The notes: generated by a model from the sequence alone, not told the origin. A stretch of 64,000 bases of DNA from Streptomyces sp. BK340 (GCF_007827595.1 NZ_VISR01000003.1:186001-250000); one strand, 5' to 3'. Counted from the first letter of the stretch, positions 1-8,818 are shown. Numbers and translations are program-made.

Positions 1-40
1 CGTCCGGGACTGGCTGCCGCCGACGCGGCTGGCCCGGACG
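1..40. terminator. possible hairpin after the fucose operon
   Basis: The arms CGTCCGGG (1-8) and CCCGGACG (33-40) are perfectly complementary around a 24-base loop. They lie 3 bases beyond the stop of the last gene of the minus-strand operon. There is no clear U tract, as is common in streptomycetes. The loop is long, so a weak terminator or chance pairing are both possible. Confidence 0.3.
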
Positions 41-42
41 GC

Positions 43-882
43 TCAGAGGTCGTAGACCCGGCCGGCGGTGCCCTCGTACAGGGCGGTCCGCTCGGCCGCG
101 CCGAGACCTGACGTCAGCTCCCCCGTGATGTCGTGGACTTGCGTGTAGGTGGCGGCCAGCGTGCACACCGGCCAGTCGGAACCGGACATGAGCCGGTCGG
201 GGCCGAAGGCCTCCAGAGCGGTCTCCGCGTACGGCCGCAGGTCGTCGGTCGCCCAGGAGGCGGGGTCGGCCTCCGTGACCAGACCGGAGAGTTTGGCGAC
301 GGTGTTGGGGAGGCCGGCCAGGGCGCGCACGGCCGTGGCCCAGGGCTCGAGTTCACCGGAGGCGATGGGCGGCTTTCCCAAGTGGTCCAGGACGAAGACG
401 AGTTGAGGCAGGTACGCGGCCGCATCGGCGCAGGCCGGGAGCTGACGGGGCAGGACCACGAGGTCGTAGACCAGGCCCGCGTCGGCCACGGCGGCCAGGC
501 CGCGCCGAACGTCGGCCCGCAGGAGCCACTGCGGGTCCGGTTCGCCCTGCACCTGGTGGCGGATGCCCTTCAGGTAGGCACCGCCGGGGAGTTCGCGCAG
601 GCGGGCCAGTTCGTCGGCGAGGTCGGGGCGGGTGAGGTCGGCCCAGCCGACCACGCCCGCGACGAGGTCGTGTCCGGCCGCCAGGGCCAGCAGCTCGGGG
701 GTCTCCTCGGGGACGGTGACCGTCTGGACCAGCACGGTGCGGTCCACTCCGGCCGCCCGTGCCTCCGGTTCCAGGTCGGCGAGGGTGAAGTTCCTTCTCA
801 GCGGCTGGAGTTCGGGACCTCGGATCCAGTCCTGGTCGCGGACCGAGAGGTCCCAGACGTGGTGGTGGGCGTCGACGGTCAC
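43..882 (-). CDS. amidohydrolase, L-fuconolactonase type
   Basis: A 279-residue cytoplasmic amidohydrolase of the COG3618 lactonase group. It is expected to open L-fucono-lactone (or a related aldonolactone) to the acid. Visible metal-site features are the N-terminal HHH of DAHHHVWD, the His of LDHLGKPP and the Asp of SGSDWPV, spaced as in the family. The reading frame stays open far upstream, but the GTG at 882 is preferred because it puts DAHHH at residues 4-8 and gives a GTGA overlap with the upstream mutarotase gene. It is the last gene of the sugar operon. The substrate assignment rests on context: rhamnonolactone or another 6-deoxy-lactone is possible. Confidence 0.85.
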   Translation of the reverse strand: MTVDAHHHVWDLSVRDQDWIRGPELQPLRRNFTLADLEPEARAAGVDRTVLVQTVTVPEETPELLALAAGHDLVAGVVGWADLTRPDLADELARLRELPGGAYLKGIRHQVQGEPDPQWLLRADVRRGLAAVADAGLVYDLVVLPRQLPACADAAAYLPQLVFVLDHLGKPPIASGELEPWATAVRALAGLPNTVAKLSGLVTEADPASWATDDLRPYAETALEAFGPDRLMSGSDWPVCTLAATYTQVHDITGELTSGLGAAERTALYEGTAGRVYDL

Positions 883-1193
883 GGCAGCTCCCAGACGACG
901 GGCAGCCCGGCTTCCGCACCGCCCTGCGAGTAGTCGTGCACGACGTCGAGCAGCTCGGCCATCCGGGCCTGCCAGGCGACGTTGACCGGCAGCTCTTCGA
1001 GTGCGGCCAGGAGCCGGCCGTAGTCCTCGCACTCCAGGACGTGGAAGAGATCGGTGTTGCTGCGCCAGATGGTCCAGGAGGTGGCTCCGGCGGCCCGGAT
1101 GGCGTCGGTGAGTTCCTTCGGGACCTCTCGGTGGGCTGCCTCGTAGTCGGCGATGCGGTCGGTGCGGACCTTCGTGTGCAGGGCGACTCTCAT
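879..1193 (-). CDS. L-rhamnose/L-fucose mutarotase family protein
   Basis: A 104-residue small alpha/beta protein matching the COG3254 mutarotase family, which interconverts alpha and beta anomers of L-rhamnose or L-fucose. It starts MRVALHTKVR and contains the family segment SWTIWRSNTDLFHVLE followed by VNVAWQARMAELLDV. Both ends overlap neighbours by 4 bases (ATGA with the aldo-keto reductase gene, GTGA with the lactonase gene), so translation is probably coupled. In an oxidative pathway it would supply the anomer preferred by the sugar dehydrogenase. Confidence 0.85.
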   Translation of the reverse strand: MRVALHTKVRTDRIADYEAAHREVPKELTDAIRAAGATSWTIWRSNTDLFHVLECEDYGRLLAALEELPVNVAWQARMAELLDVVHDYSQGGAEAGLPVVWELP

Positions 1194-2158
1194 GACGGCT
1201 CCTCGGGCGGCAGCAGACCGGTGTCACGCAGTTCCTGCCAGAAGGCGGACGGCACAGGCGTGGCGAACTGCTCGGCGCAGTCGTGCGCTTCGGCCGCGGA
1301 GCGGGCTCCGGCCAGGACGCTCGCGACGGCCGGGTGCGCGGCGCAGAAGGCCAGGGCGGCGGCGCGCAGGCTGATGCCGTGCCGGCCGGCGACCGCCTTC
1401 AGGCGCAGGGCGCGGTCCAGCATCTCCTGCGGTGCCCGGGTGTAGTTGTACGTCGACTCGGGGGTCGGATCCGCCAGCAGGCCCGAGTTGAAGGCGCCGC
1501 CGATGACGACCGACACCCCTCGCGACGCGGCCTCGGGCAGCAGCTCGGCCGCCGCGCTCCGGTCGAGCAGGGTGTACCGGCCCGCGCAGAGCACCACGTC
1601 CACGTCCGTGTCACGGACGAACCGGGTGAGCATCTCCGCCTGGTTCATGCCCGCGCCGATCGCGCCCACGACACCCTCCGAGCGGAGCTTCTCCAGGGCG
1701 GGATAGCCCTCACGGAAGGCCTGCTCGGCGTGGTCGTCGGGGTCGTGGAGGTAGACGACGTCCACCCGGTCGAGGCCGAGCCGGTCCAGGCTCGCCTCCA
1801 GGGTGCGGCGGATGCCGTCGGCGCCGAAGTCCCGGACGCGGCGGTGGTCGGCGGGGACGGCGAAGCCGTTCGCCAGGTCGTCTCCCGTGCCGTCGGCGGG
1901 TTCCAGGCGGCGGCCGACCTTCGTGGAGACCGTGTAGGCGGCGCGGTCGTACGCCCGCAGGGCCGCGCCCAGGCGCCGTTCGGACCGGCCGAGGCCGTAG
2001 TGGGGCGCGGTGTCGAAGTACCGGATGCCCCGCTCCCAGGCGGCCCGTACGGCCTCGTACGCCTGCTCGTCGTCCATCGGGGTGTACAGGTTGCCGATGC
2101 CGGCGGCGCCGAAGCCCAGCGGAGTGACCTCGACCCGGCTGCGGCCCAGGCGGTTCAC
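1190..2158 (-). CDS. aldo/keto reductase, probable L-fucose dehydrogenase
   Basis: A 322-residue aldo/keto reductase barrel, similar to the D-threo-aldose (L-fucose) 1-dehydrogenase group. It would oxidise the sugar to its lactone with NAD(P). The N-terminus [24 protein letters not shown] is typical, and FDTAPHYGLGRSERRLG carries the catalytic Asp and Tyr. The C-terminal nucleotide-binding part includes ASVLAGARSAAE. The GTG start at 2158 forms a GTGA overlap with the upstream SDR stop; the much longer open frame upstream is a shadow of that SDR gene. The first-step role is inferred from operon content. Confidence 0.85.
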   Translation of the reverse strand: MNRLGRSRVEVTPLGFGAAGIGNLYTPMDDEQAYEAVRAAWERGIRYFDTAPHYGLGRSERRLGAALRAYDRAAYTVSTKVGRRLEPADGTGDDLANGFAVPADHRRVRDFGADGIRRTLEASLDRLGLDRVDVVYLHDPDDHAEQAFREGYPALEKLRSEGVVGAIGAGMNQAEMLTRFVRDTDVDVVLCAGRYTLLDRSAAAELLPEAASRGVSVVIGGAFNSGLLADPTPESTYNYTRAPQEMLDRALRLKAVAGRHGISLRAAALAFCAAHPAVASVLAGARSAAEAHDCAEQFATPVPSAFWQELRDTGLLPPEEPS

Positions 2159-2910
2159 CGGCCCGCCGGGCGCAGCCTGAGGCCCTGCATACCGCCGTCG
2201 ACGGCGAGGGCGGTGCCGGTGGTGGCGCCGGACAGGGGGCTGGCCAAGTAGGCGATGGCGCCCGCGACCTCGGCCGCCGAGACGAGCCGTCCGGTGGGCT
2301 GGCGGGCCTCCAGGGCCGCGCGCTCGGCAGCGGGGTCGGGGGCCGCGTCGAGCAGTCGGCCGACCCATGGGGTGTCCGCGGTACCGGGGTTGACGCAGTT
2401 GACGCGGATGCCCTCGCGGACGTGGTCGGCGGCCATGGCCAGGGTCAGGGAGTACACGGCGCCTTTGGTGGCGCTGTAGAGGGCGCGCTGCGGCAGGCCC
2501 GCGGTGGCGGCGACGGAGCAGGTGTTGACGATCGCCGCGTGCCGGGAGCGGCGCAGGTGCGGGAGGGCGGCGCGGGCGGTGCGGACCATGCCGAGGACGT
2601 TGACGTCGAAGACCCGCCGCCACTCCTCGTCGTCGTTGTCCTCGACGGTGCCCCGGGCGCCGATGCCGGCGTTGTTGACCAGGACGTCGAGGCCGCCGAG
2701 GGCCTCGGCGGCCTGCTGGACGGCGGTACGCACCGAGGTGTCGTCGCTGACGTCCGCCCGGTGGGCGAGGAGGGGCTTGTCCACCGAGGACGTGTCCAGG
2801 TCGAGCACGGCGACCTGGGCACCGCGTCCGGCGAGGAGATGGGCCGTGGCCCGGCCGATCCCGGAGGCACCGCCGGTGACCAGGGCTCTGAGACCCGCGA
2901 AGTCGCTCAT
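2155..2910 (-). CDS. SDR dehydrogenase, probable 2-keto-3-deoxy-L-fuconate dehydrogenase
   Basis: A 251-residue classical short-chain dehydrogenase. The cofactor motif TGGASGIG is near residues 12-19, followed by the NNAG motif. The catalytic Ser (NTCS) and the YSATK Tyr/Lys pair have the usual spacing. The acidic VLDLD after the second strand suggests NAD(H). In the oxidative fucose pathway an SDR of this kind oxidises 2-keto-3-deoxy-L-fuconate to the 2,4-diketo acid. It overlaps the dehydratase gene by 4 bases upstream and the reductase gene by 4 bases downstream. The hydrolase that would cleave the diketo acid is not in the window. Confidence 0.85.
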   Translation of the reverse strand: MSDFAGLRALVTGGASGIGRATAHLLAGRGAQVAVLDLDTSSVDKPLLAHRADVSDDTSVRTAVQQAAEALGGLDVLVNNAGIGARGTVEDNDDEEWRRVFDVNVLGMVRTARAALPHLRRSRHAAIVNTCSVAATAGLPQRALYSATKGAVYSLTLAMAADHVREGIRVNCVNPGTADTPWVGRLLDAAPDPAAERAALEARQPTGRLVSAAEVAGAIAYLASPLSGATTGTALAVDGGMQGLRLRPAGR

Positions 2911-4247
2911 GCCGCCCGTCCCTTCTGCGTGTCGGGGTCGGCGGCCCAGAAGGTGCCGCCGGGGTAGGTGTACCGCGCGATGGACTCGGGGCGCATGGCC
3001 GCCGAGAAACCGGGCGTGGTGGGGGCCGTGTAGTGGCCGTCACGGATCACCACGGGGGCGCGGAAGTGCTCGTGGAGGTGGTCGACGTACTCGATGACCC
3101 GGTCCTCGGTGGTGCCGGAGACCGCCAGGTAGTCGAACATCGAGAGGTGCTGGACGAGTTCGCACAGGCCGACCCCGCCGGCGTGCGGGCAGACGGGGAC
3201 GCCGAACTTGGCGGCGAGCAGCAGGATCGCGAGGTTCTCGTTGACCCCGCCGACGCGGGCCGCGTCGATCTGCACGATGTCGAGGGCGCCGGCCTGGAGC
3301 ATCTGCTTGAACACGATGCGGTTGTGGACGTGTTCGCCGGTGGCGACCTTGACAGGTGTCACCGCGCGGCGGATCGCCGCGTGGCCGAGGACGTCGTCGG
3401 GGCTGGTGGGCTCCTCGATCCAGTACGGGTCGAACTCGGCGAGCGCGTTGGTCCAGGCGATCGCCTCGTCCACGTTCCAGCGCTGGTTGGCGTCGACGGC
3501 CAGGCGCACGTCCGGTCCGACGACGGCGCGGGCGACCCGGCAGCGCCGTACGTCGTCCGCCAGATCGGCGCCCACCTTGAGCTTGATCTGCCGGAAGCCG
3601 TCGGCGACGGCCCGGGCCGCGAGCCGGGTGAGCTTGTCGTCGTCGTAGCCGAGCCAGCCGGGAGAGGTCGTGTAGGCGGGGTAGCCGCGCTCCAGCAGCC
3701 GGGCCCGGCGGTCGCAGGCGCCCTGGCTGCCGCGTCTGAGCAGGCCGAGGGCCTCCTCGGCGGTGAGTGCGTCGGTGATGTAGCGGAAGTCGATCTGGCT
3801 GATCAGCCACTCCGGTTCGGCGTCGGCGAGCAGCTGCCACAGGGGCTTGCCGGCCCGGCGGGCGGCGAGGTCCCAGACGGCGTTGACGACGGCCCCGATC
3901 GCCATGTGCATCACGCCCTTCTCGGGGCCGAGCCAGCGCAGCTGGCTGTCGGCGATCAGGTCCCGGAAGAGCGAGCCGGGGTCGGCACAGACCTGCTCGA
4001 CCGGGCGGCCGAGCACATGGCCCCGCAGCGCGTCGATCGCGGCGACCTGGACGTCGTTGCCCCGCCCGATGGTGAAGGTGAACCCGTGCCCCTCGTGCCC
4101 GTCGGCGGCGTCCGTGCGCAGGACGACGTAGGCCGCCGAGTAGTCGGGGTCCGGGTTCATCGCGTCGGAGCCGTCCAGCTCGCGCGAGGTGGGGAAACGG
4201 ATGTCGTGGGTGTCGACCGCGGTGATGCGGGCGGGGGCCTCGGACAC
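2907..4247 (-). CDS. L-fuconate dehydratase, enolase superfamily
   Basis: A 446-residue member of the mandelate racemase/enolase superfamily that matches L-fuconate dehydratases (EC 4.2.1.68) over its full length. The expected catalytic set is present in order: KLK at 222-224, metal ligands Asp252 (VDANQRW), Glu278 (WIEEP) and Glu305 (TGEHVHNR), and the general-acid/base His355 (CPHAGGVG). The GTG start at 4247 has AAAGGA five bases upstream. This is the gene that best identifies the operon as fucose-type, because the family keeps its substrate specificity well. It lies 36 bases after the permease and overlaps the SDR gene by 4 bases. Confidence 0.92.
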   Translation of the reverse strand: MSEAPARITAVDTHDIRFPTSRELDGSDAMNPDPDYSAAYVVLRTDAADGHEGHGFTFTIGRGNDVQVAAIDALRGHVLGRPVEQVCADPGSLFRDLIADSQLRWLGPEKGVMHMAIGAVVNAVWDLAARRAGKPLWQLLADAEPEWLISQIDFRYITDALTAEEALGLLRRGSQGACDRRARLLERGYPAYTTSPGWLGYDDDKLTRLAARAVADGFRQIKLKVGADLADDVRRCRVARAVVGPDVRLAVDANQRWNVDEAIAWTNALAEFDPYWIEEPTSPDDVLGHAAIRRAVTPVKVATGEHVHNRIVFKQMLQAGALDIVQIDAARVGGVNENLAILLLAAKFGVPVCPHAGGVGLCELVQHLSMFDYLAVSGTTEDRVIEYVDHLHEHFRAPVVIRDGHYTAPTTPGFSAAMRPESIARYTYPGGTFWAADPDTQKGRAA

Positions 4248-4283
4248 TGAAGTCCTTTCGGTCGGGGGACGGTCGGGGCGGGG

Positions 4284-5309
4284 TCAGTCCTGGGCCCGGC
4301 CCGTCGTCACGCGGGCGATCATGAGGGCGACGAGGATGATCCCGCCGTAGATGGCCTGGATCCAGAACGAAGGCACCTGCGCGAGGGTCAGCAGGTTCTG
4401 TACGACGCCCAGCAGGAGGACGCCGGTGAGGGCGCCGGCCATGGTGCCCTTGCCGCCGTCGAGGCTGATGCCGCCGATCACGGCCGCCGCGAACACGGTG
4501 AAGATCATGTTGTTGCCCTGGTTGGCACTGATCGCGCCGACGTATCCGGTCTGCAGGAGGCCGCCGACGGAGGCGAGGGCGCCGGCGACGACGAACACCC
4601 CGAGCATCACGCGCTCGACCCGGATACCGGCCGCGCGGGCCGCGTCCGTGTTGCCGCCGATGGCGTACAGGGCCCGGCCGACGCGGTGGTAGCGCAGGAG
4701 GAGCCCGGTGACCGCGAAGGCGAGCGCCGCGAGCCACACGGACAGCGGGACGCGCAGGAAGGTCGTGGTGGCGAGGGTGAAGAACGCGTCGGGCATCCCG
4801 AACAGCGTCCTGCCCTTGGTGGCACCCACCAGCAGCCCGCGCAGGATGATCAGCATCGCCAGGGTGACGATGAAGGCGTTGAGCCGGAACTTCACCACGA
4901 GGATGCCGTTGAGGGCGCCGATCGCCGCGCCGACGACGAGGACCGCGACCAGGGCGAGCGCGGTGGGCCACTCGGTGCCCCAGCCGGACTGGGCCGGGGG
5001 CAGGACGAGCAGGGCGCCCACGGCGGGGGCGATGCCGACCACCGATTCGAGCGACAGGTCGAACTTGCCGGTGATCAGGACGAGCGACTCGGCGAGCACC
5101 ACCATGGCGAGGGCCGCGGAGGCGCCGAGGATCGAGATGATGTTGCGCTCGGTGAGGAAGGAGTCGTTGACGAACGCGCCCAGCACCATCAGCAGCAACA
5201 GGGCGGGTACCAGGGCGAGTTCGCGGGCCCGACGGAGCAGGACGGCCTTGGCCGAGCGGGGGCCCTGGACCTTGACGGGCGTGAGCGGCGGGGCCTTGGT
5301 GTCAGCCAT
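4284..5309 (-). CDS. sugar ABC transporter permease, RbsC type
   Basis: A 341-residue polytopic membrane protein of the ribose/monosaccharide (CUT2) permease family, with around ten hydrophobic segments after a charged 30-residue N-terminus. Family segments include LITGKFDLSLESVVG, NAFIVTLAMLIILRG and the conserved loop YAIGGNTDAARAAGIRV. It forms the channel for the binding lipoprotein and ATPase encoded just upstream. Its first 8 bases overlap the end of the ATPase gene, so the two are probably translated together. The substrate is inferred as L-fucose or a related deoxysugar from the downstream enzymes. Confidence 0.92.
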   Translation of the reverse strand: MADTKAPPLTPVKVQGPRSAKAVLLRRARELALVPALLLLMVLGAFVNDSFLTERNIISILGASAALAMVVLAESLVLITGKFDLSLESVVGIAPAVGALLVLPPAQSGWGTEWPTALALVAVLVVGAAIGALNGILVVKFRLNAFIVTLAMLIILRGLLVGATKGRTLFGMPDAFFTLATTTFLRVPLSVWLAALAFAVTGLLLRYHRVGRALYAIGGNTDAARAAGIRVERVMLGVFVVAGALASVGGLLQTGYVGAISANQGNNMIFTVFAAAVIGGISLDGGKGTMAGALTGVLLLGVVQNLLTLAQVPSFWIQAIYGGIILVALMIARVTTGRAQD

Positions 5310-6882
5310 GGTCCACTCCTTCGATGGAGGCGATCAGCTCGTGGTCGTGCCAGCCCGCCGGATGCTCGGCGACGATCCGGCCGTGGAAGAGGACGAGGAC
5401 GCGGTCGCAGCGTCGCAGGTCGTCGAGTTCGTCGGAGACGACGAGCACTGCGGTGCCGTCCTCGCGGGCACTGTCCATCCGGGCCAGCAGGGACTCCTTG
5501 GACTTCACGTCGACACCCGCGGTCGGGTTGATCAGGACGAGCAGCCGCGGGTCGGAGGCCAGGGCGCGGGCCATGACGACCTTCTGGGCGTTGCCGCCGG
5601 AGAGGTCGGAGACCGGCTGGTCGGGGCCCTCGGCGTGGATGTCGAGGCGTTCGATCAGGTCGGTGGCGACAGCGCGTCTGTGCCGGGTGCCGACGAAGCC
5701 GTGGCGGCCCAGGCGGCCGAGGACGCTCAGGGTCGCGTTGTCGCCGATGCTCATCCCGGTCACGAGTCCCTGTTCGTGCCGGTCCCGGGGCACGCAGCCG
5801 ACACCGGCCCCGAGCGCGGCCCGGACGTCGCCGAAGGGGAGTCGCCTGCCGTCGAGCCGGGCCGTGCCGCCGGTCGGGGTGTGCAGTCCGGCGAGGGACT
5901 CGGCCAGCTCGGTCTTCCCGCTGCCGCTGGAGCCGGCGAGTCCGACGACCTCGCCGTGCCGGACGGTGAGGTCGATGTCCTGGTACGACTCCGACGTCAG
6001 CCCGCGCACTTCCAGGGCGGCCGGCGCGTCGTCGGCCACCGTGTCCCGCACGGTCGCCACCCGCTCGACGACGGCCTCCCCGGCCATGGCCTCCACCAGT
6101 GCAGCGCGCGGCAGTTCGGCCACGGGGGCGGTCGTGATCCAGCGGGCGTCGCGCAGGACGGTCACCGTCTGGCAGACCTCGTACACCTCCTGGAGATGGT
6201 GCGAGATGAACAGGAAGGTGACCCCGGAGTCCTGCAGGGCGCGCATCCGGCTGAACAGCCGCTCGATCTCCCGGTTGTCGAGCTGGGCGGTCGGCTCGTC
6301 CAGGACGATGAACCGCGCGCCGAAGCTCAACGCCCGGGCGATCTCCACCATTTGCCGGTCCTCGACCCTGAGGTCGGCGGTGCGGACCTCGGGGTCGACG
6401 TGCACGTCCCAGGTGGCGAGCAGGTCGGCGGCCGCATGCCTGAGCCGGCGCCAGCCGATGAAGCCCCGCTGCAGCGGCTGCCGGTTGATGCTGTGCCCGT
6501 CCGGGGGACCACCCCCGGACCCCCGGCCGCCCCTGGAGCTCAGCATGGTCGACTTGGCGGCGTGGATCTCCGCCATGAAGAGGTTTTCGGCGACTGTCAG
6601 TTGCGGCACGAGCGTGGGCTTCTGGTACACGCAGGCGACCTTGCGGCGCCAGGCGTCCCGGTCGGCGAGCGCGGGTGCGGGCTCGCCGTCGAAGCGTACG
6701 GTGCCCTCGTCCGGGGCCTGGAGTCCGGTGAGGACGTTGACGAGCGTGGACTTGCCCGCGCCGTTGCGGCCGACGAGGGCGTGGGACTCACCGGGGTGGA
6801 CGGTGAGCCGGCCGTCGGCGAGGGCGACCGTGGGGCCGTACCGCTTGACGATGTCCGCGGCTTCGACGAGAGGTGCGCTCAT
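5302..6882 (-). CDS. sugar ABC transporter ATPase with two nucleotide-binding domains
   Basis: A 526-residue RbsA/MglA-type tandem ATPase. The first domain has Walker A GRNGAGKST and Walker B FIVLDEPTAQLD. The second has GSSGSGKTE, the signature LSGGNAQK and LLVLINPTAGVD. Two core positions are unusual. In domain 1 the signature region reads LRVEDRQMVEIAR, and in domain 2 the residue after Walker B is Asn instead of Glu; degenerate sites like this are known in the family. The ATG at 6882 overlaps the binding-protein stop (ATGA). Between AENLF and INRQPLQRG an extra 29 residues rich in Gly, Ser and Arg are encoded by an 87-base insertion (6490-6576) that contains a GC-rich palindrome. Confidence 0.9.
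   Translation of the reverse strand: MSAPLVEAADIVKRYGPTVALADGRLTVHPGESHALVGRNGAGKSTLVNVLTGLQAPDEGTVRFDGEPAPALADRDAWRRKVACVYQKPTLVPQLTVAENLFMAEIHAAKSTMLSSRGGRGSGGGPPDGHSINRQPLQRGFIGWRRLRHAAADLLATWDVHVDPEVRTADLRVEDRQMVEIARALSFGARFIVLDEPTAQLDNREIERLFSRMRALQDSGVTFLFISHHLQEVYEVCQTVTVLRDARWITTAPVAELPRAALVEAMAGEAVVERVATVRDTVADDAPAALEVRGLTSESYQDIDLTVRHGEVVGLAGSSGSGKTELAESLAGLHTPTGGTARLDGRRLPFGDVRAALGAGVGCVPRDRHEQGLVTGMSIGDNATLSVLGRLGRHGFVGTRHRRAVATDLIERLDIHAEGPDQPVSDLSGGNAQKVVMARALASDPRLLVLINPTAGVDVKSKESLLARMDSAREDGTAVLVVSDELDDLRRCDRVLVLFHGRIVAEHPAGWHDHELIASIEGVDHG
6490..6576. repeat. in-frame 87-base insertion with dispersed-repeat palindrome
   Basis: This stretch interrupts the ABC ATPase between AENLF and INRQP without breaking the frame (29 codons). 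It contains GTCCGGGGG-ACCA-CCCCCGGAC (6499-6520), a perfect 9-base-arm palindrome of a kind that recurs in streptomycete intergenic DNA. The flanking protein joins cleanly to the family consensus when the 29 codons are removed, which is why I call it an insertion. I see no transposase and no clear target duplication. Confidence 0.65.
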
Positions 6883-7952
6883 TTGACCGTGTTGCCCCAG
6901 AGCTTGGGGTCGTCGACGTTCTCCTTGGTGACCAGGGGCGCGGGCAGCTGGTCCTCGAGGATGCCGCTGGGCAGCCTCACGATGGTCGAGCCGTGGTCGG
7001 TGGGACCGGGCTCGAACGTCTTCCCCGCCATCGCCGCCTTGATGTAGTACATGCCGTACCGGGCGTAGGCGTCGGCGGGCTGGGAGACGGTGGCGTCGAT
7101 CCGGCCCCCGCGGATGGCGTCGAACTCCTGCGGGATGCCGTCGTTGGAGACGATGACGATGTGGCCCGTCCGGCCGGCCGTCTTCAGCATGTTCTTCGAC
7201 TTCAGGGTCTGCAGGGTCGGCGCGAGGTCCACGCCACCGGCCTGCAGGTAGATGCCCTTGATGTCGGGGTTGGCATTGAGGAGCGTGTCCAGCTTGGCGG
7301 CCGCGGTGTCGGACTCCCACTTGGCGGGAATCTCCAGCACCTTCAGCTTCGGGTACTTCTTCTTCACACAGGCCCGGAAGGCCTCGGAGCGGTCGCGGCC
7401 GTTGACCGAGGCGAGATCGCCCATGATCTGCACGACCTTGCCGCTGGTGACGTGCTGCCCGAGGTAGTCGCAGGCCTTCTCGCCGTAGGCGACGTTGTCG
7501 GCGCGCACCACCATGGCGACCTTGCCCTTGTCGGGCGCGACGTCCACGGCGACGACCGGCACGCCCTTGCGTTCGGCCTGGTCGAGCCCGGCCTGGATGG
7601 CGGCACTGTCCAGGGGCGCGACCACCAGCCCCTTCACACCCTGGTTCAACTCGTTGTTGATGTCGGTGATCTGCTGTGAGGGATCGCTGTTGGAGTTGAC
7701 CGTCTTCAGCGCGTCGACACCCTCGGACTTCGCCATCTTCGGCACGTAGTCGTTGTACGACTGCCAGAACGGCGAGGTCAGCAGGGGCAGGATCACCCCG
7801 ACCCGGCCGGAGCCGCCTCCGCCTCCCGCGCCGGACGCGCCGGTGTCCTCGGTGCTGCCGCACGCGGTGAGCAGCAGCGAGGCGCAGGCGGCCAGGGCCG
7901 CCACGCCGGTGATCCGTGACCTGTTCTGCTTCCGCGCTGTTCTGACGGGCAT
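6879..7952 (-). CDS. sugar-binding lipoprotein, RbsB type
   Basis: A 357-residue periplasmic-binding-protein-like lipoprotein. An N-terminal signal with basic residues leads into a hydrophobic stretch ending in the lipobox LLLTAC-G. A Gly/Ser linker follows, then a type I binding fold starting at VGVILPLLTSPFW. Family landmarks are GLVVAPLDSAAIQAGLD, VPVVAVDV and IVIVSNDGIPQEFDAIR. The ATG at 7952 has GAGGAG seven bases upstream; longer open frame upstream would spoil the signal peptide. It is the first gene of the operon and captures the sugar outside the membrane. Confidence 0.92.
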   Translation of the reverse strand: MPVRTARKQNRSRITGVAALAACASLLLTACGSTEDTGASGAGGGGGSGRVGVILPLLTSPFWQSYNDYVPKMAKSEGVDALKTVNSNSDPSQQITDINNELNQGVKGLVVAPLDSAAIQAGLDQAERKGVPVVAVDVAPDKGKVAMVVRADNVAYGEKACDYLGQHVTSGKVVQIMGDLASVNGRDRSEAFRACVKKKYPKLKVLEIPAKWESDTAAAKLDTLLNANPDIKGIYLQAGGVDLAPTLQTLKSKNMLKTAGRTGHIVIVSNDGIPQEFDAIRGGRIDATVSQPADAYARYGMYYIKAAMAGKTFEPGPTDHGSTIVRLPSGILEDQLPAPLVTKENVDDPKLWGNTVK

Positions 7953-7994
7953 CTCGCGGCTCCTCGTCGAGGGTGTTCGAGCAGATGCCTGGAT

Positions 7995-8009
7995 ACTTAT
8001 CAGACCACT
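7995..8009. promoter_or_regulatory. second, half-conserved GntR operator
   Basis: Read on the minus strand this is AGTGGTCTGATAAGT. It keeps the left arm AGTGGTC of the perfect palindrome at 8059-8073 and several right-arm bases. It lies about 45 bases upstream of the binding-lipoprotein start, where a repressor could block the sugar operon promoter. Assignment to the adjacent FadR-type regulator is inference. Confidence 0.5.
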
Positions 8010-8058
8010 TGAGCGCCAGAACACCCTCTGGCGCCATATTTTCCGCTCTCTGCTCCGT

Positions 8059-8073
8059 AGTGGTCGGACCACT
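8059..8073. promoter_or_regulatory. GntR/FadR-type operator, perfect palindrome
   Basis: AGTGGTCGGACCACT is perfectly symmetric around its central base and fits the TGGTC-n-GACCA style of FadR-subfamily operators. It lies in the 164-base divergent interval between the sugar operon and the regulator gene, 44 bases before the regulator start. It could serve both autoregulation and operon control. Confidence 0.7.
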
Positions 8074-8116
8074 GTCCTGGCTAGACTGCGACGCACCCAG
8101 CGACGGGAGGAGCGGC

Positions 8117-8818
8117 GTGGACGAGGAAGCCCCACCGAAGGGCACGGTGACCGAGCGCGCCATCGAGCAGCTCAAGGCGATGATCGCCGAGGGCCGCCTG
8201 GAGCCGGGCGAGCGCCTGCCCACCGAACGCGACCTGGCGGCCCGGCTGGGCATCTCCCGCAGCTCGATGCGCGAGGCGATCCGCGCGCTGACGGTCATGG
8301 GTGTCCTGGAGGCCCGGCACGGCTCCGGCATCTACGTCACCGCACTGGAGGCCGGCGACCTGCTGGAGACCTTCGGCGTGGTCGCGGACCTGTCCCGGGG
8401 CCCACGACTGGTGGAACTCCTGGAGGTGCGCCGCATCCTCGAATCCACGGCGACCGCACTCGCCGCGGCCCGCATCACCGACGACCGGCTCGCCGAGGTG
8501 GAGAGACACCTGGCGGCGATGAACGCCACCGACGACCCCGAGGAGATCCTCGCCCACGACCTGGCCTTCCACCGCGAGATCGCGGCCGCCGCGGGCAACG
8601 ACACGATGGCCGCCATCCTGGAGGGCCTGTCCTCCCGCACCTTCCGCGCCCGCGTGTGGCGCGGCTACCAGGAGGAGGGCGCCTTCACCCGGACCCGTCG
8701 CGAACACGCCGCCATCCACCGCGCCCTGGCCGCCCGCGACCCGGAGGCGGCGCGAGCGGCGGCGGCCGCGCATGTGGGTGAGGTGGAGGAGTGGTTGCGG
8801 GCGCAGATCAGTAGGTGA
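8117..8818 (+). CDS. FadR-subfamily GntR transcriptional regulator
   Basis: A 233-residue repressor-type regulator. The winged helix lies near residues 10-75 (ERAIEQLKAMIAEGRLEPG through LPTERDLAARLGISRSSMREAIRAL and HGSGIYV). An all-helical FCD ligand domain follows, with a DLAFHREIAAAAGN segment carrying metal-binding-type residues. The GTG start at 8117 follows GGGAGGAG at a good distance; the open frame upstream has no ribosome site. The gene is divergent from the sugar operon and faces two operator-like sites, so it most likely controls that operon in response to a pathway intermediate. Its 3' end overlaps the convergent NTPase gene by 11 bases. Confidence 0.9.
   Translation: MDEEAPPKGTVTERAIEQLKAMIAEGRLEPGERLPTERDLAARLGISRSSMREAIRALTVMGVLEARHGSGIYVTALEAGDLLETFGVVADLSRGPRLVELLEVRRILESTATALAAARITDDRLAEVERHLAAMNATDDPEEILAHDLAFHREIAAAAGNDTMAAILEGLSSRTFRARVWRGYQEEGAFTRTRREHAAIHRALAARDPEAARAAAAAHVGEVEEWLRAQISR

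Noticed and set aside
2907..4971. Long Arg/Pro-rich minus-strand frames under the dehydratase and permease genes
   Set aside because: They have the low-complexity Arg/Pro/Gly composition of off-frame reading in GC-rich DNA and no ribosome site or homology.
5302..8331. 1009-residue minus-strand frame as one protein
   Set aside because: Only its last 526 residues match an ABC ATPase. The earlier part is a shadow of the binding-lipoprotein gene in another frame, and ATGA at 6879-6882 marks the real junction.
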